DNA from: JAISJU01 sp031555675 | GTDB taxonomy: Bacteria; Bacteroidota; Bacteroidia; Bacteroidales; Paludibacteraceae | Assembly: GCA_031555675.1 (NCBI GenBank) | Contig: JAVBUB010000055.1 | Coordinates: 1-5,596 of the forward strand | DNA: 5,596 nt | Direction: 5' to 3' | Part shown: piece after piece, positions 1 to 5,047 of the stretch | Layout: the number at the start of each line of letters is the position of its first letter | Numbering within the stretch: the stretch's first letter is position 1 | The notes under the pieces: model-generated | Told to the model about the DNA's origin: nothing | Databases searched by the model: none | The model's input: only the letters and a program-made list of their open reading frames with translations | Program-made: the position numbers and the translations under genes

Positions 1-9
1 GATATTTAT

Positions 10-168
10 CATCCTGTAGGGATGGTAGTTTGGTAGAAAAATATGCATGTCTTCTTTTTTACATGCGTAGGTATGCGACATAATTAATAAGTTGATACCT
101 ACGACATGCTAATGGTGTGTATTGTGGTTTATCTTCTACCAAGCTTACATCCCCTAAAGGGATTTTAC
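10..168. repeat. Nested palindromic, REP/MITE-like element
   Basis: This non-coding stretch is built from inverted repeats. Small hairpins sit at both ends: CATCC/GGATG (10-14 with 20-24) and ATCCC/GGGAT (149-153 with 159-163). Inside them TTGGTAGAA (30-38) pairs with TTCTACCAA (134-142), then GCATGT (45-50) with ACATGC (104-109), then CGTAGGTAT (66-74) with ATACCTACG (95-103). ACATGC also occurs at 61-66, so GCATGT could pair locally instead. The first 34 or so bases resemble the reverse complement of the last 34, as terminal inverted repeats would. No open frame is evident. Such small, non-coding, terminally inverted elements are typical of dispersed repeats (REP or MITE class), and I have an impression that similar units recur in Bacteroidota genomes. 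The repeat class is inferred; the pairing is seen directly. Confidence 0.6.
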
Positions 169-197
169 AAAACAAGGATTATCAAATATCAATGACA

Positions 198-261
198 TTG
201 GGCTCAAGCCTGCGGTTATGAATTAAAAATCGGCGGAGCCAAAATCAAGCCCATTTGGGCT
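198..261. repeat. Second short stem-loop repeat-like element
   Basis: A G+C-richer patch stands out in AT-rich surroundings. GGGCT (200-204) can pair with AGCCC (248-252). There are also local hairpins: GGCT/AGCC (201-204 with 207-210), GGC/GCC (232-234 with 238-240) and AGCCC/GGGCT (248-252 with 257-261). No coding frame is evident. The composition jump and repeated GGGCT/AGCCC words suggest a decayed dispersed stem-loop repeat, possibly a remnant next to the element at 10-168. The remainder up to 330 is AT-rich and I see nothing in it. Confidence 0.4.
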
Positions 262-330
262 AAACTACTGATTCACATAAGTACTTAATTAAATATTAGC
301 ATATTGATTTTATTAACAACAAGCTAATTG

Positions 331-419
331 TTACATTTGTAAAACAACGTGAGGTTGCAAATGTAATCTATACAATTGTAACGTGTTTGTTTTGTAAAAA
401 ATTATGGTTACATTTGTAA
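331..419. promoter_or_regulatory. Four-copy operator array upstream of the XRE gene
   Basis: Four 12-bp dyads share the plan TTACA-N2-TGTAA. TTACATTTGTAA occurs at 331-342 and again, identically, at 408-419; both have perfect arms. TTGCAAATGTAA at 355-366 has one arm mismatch. ATACAATTGTAA at 370-381 has one terminal mismatch and contains the perfect 10-bp palindrome TACAATTGTA. Centres are 24, 15 and 38 bp apart. A further half site, TTTGTAA, is at 391-397. The last copy covers the -7 box of the predicted promoter, a classic place for a repressor operator. The adjacent gene encodes an XRE-type helix-turn-helix protein, so autoregulation is the simplest reading. The repeats are seen directly; the bound protein is inferred. 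Confidence 0.55.
386..416 (+). promoter_or_regulatory. Predicted Bacteroidota-type promoter for the XRE gene
   Basis: TTTG at 386-389 and TACATTTG at 409-416 are separated by 19 bp. This fits the known Bacteroides housekeeping promoter pattern, TTTG about 19-21 bp before TAnnTTTG. It would start transcription near 421-425 and leave a leader of about 30 bases before the ATG at 454. The -7 box lies inside the fourth dyad of the operator array. Confidence 0.6.
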
Positions 420-453
420 TTATTATTTTTTATATAATGTAATATGTTGAATT

Positions 454-918
454 ATGAAAGATAGGATTATTAAAATAATGGAAAAGGAAGGTTTAACACC
501 TGGACAATTTTCAGAAGTTGTTGGTATTCAGCGTTCTGCGGTTTCTCATCTAGTAACCGGACGCAATAAGCCCAGTCTTGAAGTAATTCGGAAGATATTA
601 GACGCATTCAGAACTCTTAACTCAGATTGGCTTATTTTGGGTTCAGGACCAATGTATCGCGGAGAAAGACAATCTCACGAGCCTACATTGTTTGACGGAT
701 TAGATGAAAATAACGATAAACAGAGCTATACTACAACATTTAAACCTACAGAAACTCCGTCTGAAAATTTTTCCGAAAAAAATACAACAGCTGCATCAAA
801 TGAAAATCAACCTTCAAATATCGTTTCGTTGCCTATTATGCCCAAAAGTAAGTTGGTTGACAAAATTATAGTCTATTATTCTGATTCTACTTACGAAGAG
901 TTTAATAAGAATAAATAA
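454..918 (+). CDS. XRE-family helix-turn-helix DNA-binding protein
   Basis: This 154-residue protein is probably a cytoplasmic transcriptional regulator. Residues 3-63 form a Cro/CI-type helix-turn-helix: the scanning helices run through LTPGQFSEVVGI (14-25) and QRSAVSHLVTGRNKPS (26-41), the usual 'S/T xx S xx xx G xx P S' recognition pattern, followed by LEVIRKILDAF and DWLILGSGPMY (58-68). Residues 70-130 are a polar S/T/N/E/P-rich linker, probably disordered. The last 20 residues (VDKIIVYYSDSTYEEF, 135-150) look like a beta-strand pair and resemble a tail I associate with Bacteroidota XRE proteins. The ATG follows an A/T-rich leader with no Shine-Dalgarno. The gene ends in tandem stops, TAA TAG (916-921). 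It appears to stand alone, and the dyads upstream suggest it controls itself. Its target genes cannot be read from the window. The HTH assignment is firm; the role is inferred. Confidence 0.85.
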   Translation: MKDRIIKIMEKEGLTPGQFSEVVGIQRSAVSHLVTGRNKPSLEVIRKILDAFRTLNSDWLILGSGPMYRGERQSHEPTLFDGLDENNDKQSYTTTFKPTETPSENFSEKNTTAASNENQPSNIVSLPIMPKSKLVDKIIVYYSDSTYEEFNKNK

Positions 919-1086
919 TAGTTGAGAGTAAAAAGCTTAGAAAGCTGATATTATTTAGACTTTGATTATATCATTACAGCATTCCCGTATAATCTAAATT
1001 TTAAATATTGAATCTTGAATTCGATAAATAAAATGTCTGTTTCATAAAATTTACACCATTTACTTTATTTGCATCCTGCCTTTTAT

Positions 1087-1094
1087 TACTTTTG
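1087..1094 (+). promoter_or_regulatory. Predicted -7 box for the pyrK-pyrD operon
   Basis: TACTTTTG matches the Bacteroidota -7 consensus TAnnTTTG exactly. The nearest TTTG upstream (1068-1071) is only 15 bp away, shorter than the usual 19-21, so the -33 element is doubtful. Transcription from here would begin near 1100, leaving a leader of about 10-15 bases before the ATG at 1114. It would also exclude an upstream TTG start at 1069. Confidence 0.4.
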
Positions 1095-1113
1095 CATCAT
1101 AATTATATTCTCT

Positions 1114-1899
1114 ATGAAAAAATATATGCTTGATCTTGTTGTGAGCGACAATATATCGCTTAATAACAGTTATTCATTGCTTAAGCTCACACATCAGGAT
1201 TCTTTACCCGAAATGCTTCCCGGGCAATTTGCCGAAGTACTTGTCGACAACTCAACCACTACCTTTTTAAGGAGACCCATTTCTATCAACTTTTTTGATA
1301 AGGCCAATAATGAACTATGGTTATTGGTACAAAAAATAGGCGATGGAACCCGTAATATGTGCCGAAAACAAAAAGGAGAAATACTGAATTTGGTTTTTCC
1401 TCTGGGAAATACATTTACAATACCCGAAAAAAAGGATTTTAAACCACTTTTGGTAGGTGGAGGGGTTGGTGTAGCACCTATGCTGTTTTTAGGTTCACAA
1501 TTGCATCAAAGAGGGATTCAGGTAGATTTTCTATTAGGAGCACGTAGTGCTAAAGATTTGCTCCAACTGGATGAATTTTCCCAATATGGTAACGTATATA
1601 CAACCACTGAAGACCATTCACATGGTGAAAAAGGATTTGTAACACACCATTCTGTTTTAAAAACAAAAAAATACGACCGGATTTATACCTGCGGACCCAC
1701 GCCCATGATGAAAGCCGTAGCCAATTATGCCATGCAGCAAAACATACCCTGTGAAGTATCATTGGAAAATACCATGGCATGTGGAATAGGCGCATGCCTT
1801 TGTTGTGTTACCCAAACCAAAGAAGGCCACAAATGCGTTTGTACCGATGGGCCCGTATTCAATATCTCGGAGTTAGATAATTTTATAGAAGCAGTTTAA
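1114..1899 (+). CDS. pyrK: Dihydroorotate dehydrogenase electron transfer subunit PyrK
   Basis: PyrK is the FAD and [2Fe-2S] subunit of class 1B dihydroorotate dehydrogenase. It passes electrons from the PyrD FMN to NAD+ in the cytoplasm. The 261-residue length is normal for the family. A ferredoxin-reductase-like FAD-binding barrel comes first, with FLRRPISI at 51-58 as the flavin-binding motif. The nucleotide-binding fold follows, with GGGVGVAPM at 115-123 and CGP at 193-195. The C-terminal iron-sulfur loop has Cys223, Cys228, Cys231 and Cys243 before TDGPVF as the expected ligands. Two further cysteines, 230 and 241, lie in the same loop. The frame extends upstream to a TTG at 1069, but those 15 extra residues are hydrophobic and unlike PyrK, and they overlap the predicted promoter, so I chose the ATG at 1114. 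pyrD follows 74 bp downstream, which fixes the function. Confidence 0.95.
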   Translation: MKKYMLDLVVSDNISLNNSYSLLKLTHQDSLPEMLPGQFAEVLVDNSTTTFLRRPISINFFDKANNELWLLVQKIGDGTRNMCRKQKGEILNLVFPLGNTFTIPEKKDFKPLLVGGGVGVAPMLFLGSQLHQRGIQVDFLLGARSAKDLLQLDEFSQYGNVYTTTEDHSHGEKGFVTHHSVLKTKKYDRIYTCGPTPMMKAVANYAMQQNIPCEVSLENTMACGIGACLCCVTQTKEGHKCVCTDGPVFNISELDNFIEAV

Positions 1900-1906
1900 G
1901 AATAAA

Positions 1907-1958
1907 TCTCACAAATCATCAAAAGTAAATATTTTGTGTTCTTGATGTCTTTGTGAGA
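1907..1958. repeat. Inverted repeat (hairpin) between pyrK and pyrD
   Basis: TCTCACAAA (1907-1915) pairs perfectly with TTTGTGAGA (1950-1958). After a small internal loop, CATCAA (1917-1922) pairs with TTGATG (1942-1947), leaving a 19-base loop. The 3' arm ends 15 bases before the pyrD ATG. It lacks a run of T after the stem, so it is not a standard terminator. It could be a processing or stabilising hairpin that sets the PyrK to PyrD ratio, or a dispersed repeat that inserted in the gap. The fold is seen; the role is open. Confidence 0.5.
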
Positions 1959-1973
1959 AAAAAGAAAAATACA

Positions 1974-2885
1974 ATGGCAAATTTACAAGTATCATTAGGT
2001 AATTTACAGTTGCAAAATCCGGTTATGACCGCTTCGGGCACTTTTGGCTATGGGGAGGAGTTTTCGGACTTCATTGATATAGAGAGAATAGGTTGTATAA
2101 TTATAAAAGGTACTACTATTCGCACAAGAGAAGGTAACCCTTATCCTCGTATGGCCGAAACGCCATCAGGCATGTTAAACGCTGTGGGACTGCAGAATAA
2201 GGGCGTTGATTACTTTATTAAAAACATTTATCCACGTTTAAAAGACCTTAATACAAATGTAATTGTAAATGTGTCCGGTTCTACCATCGAAGAGTATGTA
2301 GAAGCTGCCGAGTTAATCAATAGTTTGGAGCATATACCTGCTATTGAATTAAACATTTCGTGTCCAAATGTGAAACAGGGAGGTATGGCATTTGGTACCT
2401 GTGCAAGTTCTGCTGAAGAGGTTGTTAATAGAGTGCGAATGGTATATAAGAAACATTTAATGGTTAAGCTTTCGCCTAATGTTACAAGTGTATCCGATAT
2501 TGCTATGGCAGTAGAAGCGGGTGGAGCAGATTCCGTGTCTTTAATCAATACATTATTGGGTATGGCTATAGATGCGGAGAAGCGAAAACCTATACTTTCG
2601 ACTATTACGGGAGGACTTTCCGGTCCATGTGTGAAGCCTGTAGCACTGAGAATGGTTTGGCAGGTTGCCAAAGCAGTAAAAGTACCTGTAATTGGCCTAG
2701 GAGGTATCATGAATGCCAAGGATGCCATAGAGTTTTTATTGGCTGGCGCCAGTGCCGTTCAAATAGGAACAGCTAACTTTATTGATCCTACAATAACTAT
2801 AAAAGTTATAGATGGTATCAATGAATATTTAGACAGGCACGGTTTTAAATCGGTAACCGAAATTGTAGGAGCATTACAAGTATAA
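1974..2885 (+). CDS. pyrD: Dihydroorotate dehydrogenase (NAD+), catalytic subunit PyrD type 1B
   Basis: This FMN-dependent TIM-barrel enzyme oxidises dihydroorotate to orotate, the fourth step of UMP synthesis, and works as a complex with PyrK. The product is 303 residues, a full family length. Visible motifs in order are MTASGTFGYGEEF (18-30), IIIKGTT with the FMN-contacting Lys45, the substrate loop NPYPRMAETPSGMLNAVGLQN (55-75), VIVNVSG (96-102), and NISCPN (127-132) with Cys130 as the catalytic base that marks class 1 enzymes. Lys165 is in VKLSPN, then SLINTLLGM (189-197), GGLSGP (213-218), and the phosphate-binding GLGGI (241-245) and GASAVQIGTA (258-267). A catalytic cysteine plus an adjacent pyrK makes it type 1B rather than quinone-linked class 2. 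An in-frame GTG lies at 1953, inside the upstream inverted repeat; MANLQV from the ATG at 1974 fits the family start better. Confidence 0.96.
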   Translation: MANLQVSLGNLQLQNPVMTASGTFGYGEEFSDFIDIERIGCIIIKGTTIRTREGNPYPRMAETPSGMLNAVGLQNKGVDYFIKNIYPRLKDLNTNVIVNVSGSTIEEYVEAAELINSLEHIPAIELNISCPNVKQGGMAFGTCASSAEEVVNRVRMVYKKHLMVKLSPNVTSVSDIAMAVEAGGADSVSLINTLLGMAIDAEKRKPILSTITGGLSGPCVKPVALRMVWQVAKAVKVPVIGLGGIMNAKDAIEFLLAGASAVQIGTANFIDPTITIKVIDGINEYLDRHGFKSVTEIVGALQV

Positions 2886-2914
2886 ATTTTAGTAAGGTAA
2901 GATTTCTAAAATAA

Positions 2915-2956
2915 GAAAGAGGACAAAATCACAAATATATGATTTTGTCCTCTTTC
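2915..2956. terminator. Bidirectional terminator between convergent pyrD and the LTxxQ gene
   Basis: A perfect 17-bp stem pairs 2915-2931 with 2940-2956 around an 8-base loop. The 3' arm is T-rich on the plus strand (TTTTGTCCTCTTTC), and on the minus strand the stem is followed by TTATTTT. It lies 29 bp after the pyrD stop and 14 bp beyond the stop of the minus-strand gene, so it can serve both. Confidence 0.85.
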
Positions 2957-2970
2957 AACTTAATATTCAA

Positions 2971-3402
2971 CTATTTCTTTGCGCTCTTTTGAGCCTTATC
3001 TTTTTCCGGACAAGCTGATTTTTTGCTTGCTTTTTCTTTTACCGCTTCCTTATTATTTAAATATTTTTGGTATTGGTCTGCGGTAAGTACCGATTTAAAT
3101 TCGGCTTCTTGGGCACTCACACTTTTCTGAGCATTTTCTTTTACCTGTTGTTTTTCTGCGTCAGTCATTTTTCCTTCCGCTTTCTGTTTGCTCATAACTT
3201 CATCCCTCTGTTTAGCATACTTGAGATTAATAGCCTGAATTTTAGCTTGCTGATCGCTGGTTAGAGACAAATCTTTGGTCATTTTTTCAGTTTCTTTTTT
3301 AGCCTTGTCTTCCGATGTTAATGTTTTTTGACCTTGAGCAGATAAACTCATTGTAGTTCCCATCAACAGAACCATCAATAATAATTTCATTTTTGTTTTC
3401 AT
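2971..3402 (-). CDS. Small exported LTxxQ-motif (Spy/CpxP-like) protein
   Basis: This 143-residue protein is predicted to be exported to the periplasm. Residues 1-23 form a signal peptide: basic start MKTKMK, hydrophobic LLLMVLLM, and cleavage near SLSAQ, a common Bacteroidota pattern. The mature part is very rich in Lys, Glu, Gln and Ala, and predicted helical. It carries two LTxxQ motifs, LTSDQ (47-51) and LTADQ (106-110), each leading a helix, as in Spy/CpxP-type periplasmic proteins and related Bacteroidota exported families. The C-terminal tail (115-143) is lysine-rich with one Cys131. Known Spy and CpxP are chaperone or stress-signalling proteins; whether that role holds here is inference. 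It is convergent with pyrD, sharing its terminator, and divergent from the barrel gene. An alternative ATG is codon 5. I see no clear TAnnTTTG promoter in front of it. Confidence 0.75.
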   Translation of the reverse strand: MKTKMKLLLMVLLMGTTMSLSAQGQKTLTSEDKAKKETEKMTKDLSLTSDQQAKIQAINLKYAKQRDEVMSKQKAEGKMTDAEKQQVKENAQKSVSAQEAEFKSVLTADQYQKYLNNKEAVKEKASKKSACPEKDKAQKSAKK

Positions 3403-3464
3403 ATTCTTTTTTATTAAATGAATAAATAATTTAATCGTTATATAAACGGATGATTTAGAGAGAA

Positions 3465-3519
3465 AGTTTTTAAAACTATAAAATTTTATATTTTTTTTAT
3501 ACTTTTCGATATACGAAAA
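3465..3519. promoter_or_regulatory. Palindromes in the divergent intergenic region
   Basis: The 198-bp gap between the divergent genes contains three inverted repeats in a row: AGTTTT-T-AAAACT (3465-3477), the perfect 14-bp palindrome TATAAAATTTTATA (3477-3490) and TTTTCG-ATATA-CGAAAA (3503-3519). The last includes CG steps and is the least likely to arise from AT-richness alone. These are possible operator sites for either gene. No exact TAnnTTTG box was found on either strand here; a TATAAT at 3574-3579 lacks a partner -35. Confidence 0.25.
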
Positions 3520-3600
3520 TTTAAAATTTCAGAATTAACCATATTATATAAAACTTTCTACATAGTATTTTGTTATAATTTGAAAAACAAAGTATTCATT

Positions 3601-4824
3601 ATGAAACATGCATCTATAATTTGCTATTTAGTAGCTGTTATTTTATGTTTTTCTTTTATACAATCTTCTTTTGCTCAAGAAGAAGAGAAAGAACATGCCA
3701 AAAAAGAAAAAACAAAAGTATCTTTTCGTGATTCTTTGGATCATCAGTTTGACTTGAGTGATTGGCTTATCAATAAAAATGGATTTATTCCTGTACCTGC
3801 TATCATTACAGAGCCTGCTTTCGGGGGATTTGGAGGAGCCTTAGCACCTGTTTTTATTCATCAGAATGCTCCGGTAATAAGAAATGACAAAGTTTATCCG
3901 ATGGCCCCGAATGTAGCGGTAGTAGCCGGAGGATATACGTTAAATAATACCTGGGGAGTAGGGGGAGGTTACGCCGGAACAATCCGTAAATGGGGTGTAA
4001 GGTACTCTTTAATGGGAGGATATGGAAACGTTAATATTGATTATTATTTTGATATCGAAAAATTGAATAAAAAAGATGTTAATGTCGAATTCAATATCCG
4101 TACTATTCCCATATCCGCGTCTATCAGCAAACAATTCAAAGACCCGAGGTTTAGCTTAGGATTAGAATATTTGTATATGCACAACGAATTGAAAGTTAAC
4201 AATATATATCATACAGACTATGAGGTTATTAATGAAATTATTGATGATATAGGGGATTATATAAGCGATTATGTTAGTGGAGATATTGCCAAGCTAGGTT
4301 TGAAAGCTTCTTTTGATGGACGCGACAATACGTTTACACCTAACAAGGGATTAAAAACCTATATTACAGCAGATTGGAGCAATCCTGTTGTAGGAAGTGA
4401 TGCTAAATTTGGTCAATTTGAAGGAGCTGCTTATTATTATATTCCTATTTTACATAATTTAATTACAGGTTTACGCTTTGATATGCAGCAAATTGTAGGA
4501 GATATACCGTTTTATCTGAAACCATATATCGATATGAGAGGAGTGCCATCTGCTCGTTATCAAGGCAATACTACCATGTTGTTGGAATTAGAGGAACGTT
4601 GGGATTTTGTGCGTCGCTGGAGTTTGGTTGCTTTTGGTGGAGGGGGTAAAGGATTTGATGATTTTTCCAAATTTAAAGATGCCGATTGGGCCTGGAGTTA
4701 TGGTGGCGGATTTCGTTATCTGATAGCACGTAAGCTTAATTTAAGAATGGGTGTTGATGTGGCCATGGGTCCCGAAGGATTTACATATTATATGATATTC
4801 GGAAGCAGTTGGTTGAGACAATAA
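3601..4824 (+). CDS. Outer-membrane beta-barrel protein, Omp85/surface-antigen (BamA/TamA) type without POTRA
   Basis: This 407-residue protein is predicted to be an outer-membrane barrel. Residues 1-26 are a signal peptide ending SSFAQ, followed by a charged EEEKEHAKKEK stretch. FIPVPAIITEPAFGGFGGAL (62-81) is a proline/glycine-rich entry segment like those before surface-antigen barrels. Alternating aromatic/glycine strands follow to the C-terminus. DGRDNTFTPNKGLK (239-252) matches the 'D-RDN---P--G' strand motif of Omp85 barrels, and MRGVPSARYQG (312-322) resembles the RG-containing loop-6 motif. There is no room for POTRA domains, so a BamA-like assembly role is not supported; it is closer to the short 'surface antigen' members of unknown substrate. 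The frame extends to a TTG at 3580, but the ATG at 3601 gives a clean signal peptide. It is a single-gene unit with its own terminator. Family assignment is moderate and function unknown. Confidence 0.75.
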   Translation: MKHASIICYLVAVILCFSFIQSSFAQEEEKEHAKKEKTKVSFRDSLDHQFDLSDWLINKNGFIPVPAIITEPAFGGFGGALAPVFIHQNAPVIRNDKVYPMAPNVAVVAGGYTLNNTWGVGGGYAGTIRKWGVRYSLMGGYGNVNIDYYFDIEKLNKKDVNVEFNIRTIPISASISKQFKDPRFSLGLEYLYMHNELKVNNIYHTDYEVINEIIDDIGDYISDYVSGDIAKLGLKASFDGRDNTFTPNKGLKTYITADWSNPVVGSDAKFGQFEGAAYYYIPILHNLITGLRFDMQQIVGDIPFYLKPYIDMRGVPSARYQGNTTMLLELEERWDFVRRWSLVAFGGGGKGFDDFSKFKDADWAWSYGGGFRYLIARKLNLRMGVDVAMGPEGFTYYMIFGSSWLRQ

Positions 4825-4841
4825 GGTTTTGTTTTCCATTT

Positions 4842-4882
4842 AAAATCAGAAAGAGAGCAGGAGTTTCTCTTTCTGATTTTTT
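4842..4882 (+). terminator. Rho-independent terminator of the barrel gene
   Basis: A 15-bp perfect stem (4842-4856 with 4866-4880) encloses a 9-base loop and runs into TTTTTTATTTG. It begins 17 bp after the stop codon of the barrel gene. The stretch from 4884 to 4980 is AT-rich and I see nothing convincing in it. Confidence 0.88.
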
Positions 4883-4980
4883 ATTTGTTACAAGCAAGAA
4901 AAGATTTATAAATAAATTATAGGATACATGTCTGAAATTTCTATTTGACATAATATTAATTATAAGAAATAATTTTAAGG

Positions 4981-5018
4981 AAAAACTTAAGGGCTTTACA
5001 TTGCTGTAAAACCCTTAA
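4981..5018 (-). terminator. Rho-independent terminator of the universal stress protein gene
   Basis: Read on the minus strand, TTAAGGG-TTTTACA pairs with TGTAAAG-CCCTTAA around a GCAA loop, with one mismatch (4994 against 5011), and is followed by GTTTTTCC. The stem spans 4987-5018 and the T run is at 4981-4985. It lies 29 bp beyond the stop of the stress protein gene. Confidence 0.82.
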
Positions 5019-5047
5019 AAGACGTTGAGAATTGAATATTTGAAAAA

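Noticed and set aside
1..330. Possible CRISPR array or small RNA gene in the left spacer
   Set aside because: The repeats are inverted rather than regularly spaced direct repeats, and I could not identify a promoter-plus-terminator pair defining an RNA gene.
934..946. AGCTT-AGA-AAGCT hairpin after the XRE gene
   Set aside because: The stem is only 5 bp with no following T run, too weak to call a terminator. A 7-bp ATTTAGA/TCTAAAT pair (953-959 with 993-999) with a 33-base loop is equally weak.
1550..1795. Minus-strand open frame inside pyrK
   Set aside because: It lies wholly within a well-supported gene, has no recognisable motif and no promoter; it is a shadow frame.
2251..2262. ATACAAATGTAA, a fifth match to the TTACA-N2-TGTAA dyad
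   Set aside because: It is isolated and inside pyrD coding sequence (around NTNVIV), so chance in AT-rich DNA is the simplest explanation.
2228..2728. 166-codon minus-strand open frame inside pyrD
   Set aside because: Antisense to the conserved core of pyrD, with no family resemblance; it is explained by codon use on the real strand.
3067..3264. 65-codon plus-strand open frame antisense to the LTxxQ gene
   Set aside because: Phe-rich translation is the complement of Lys/Glu-rich codons of the real gene.
4945..4973. TTGACA followed 17 bp later by AATAAT, resembling a sigma-70 promoter
   Set aside because: No plus-strand gene lies downstream, and this is not the promoter type of Bacteroidota.
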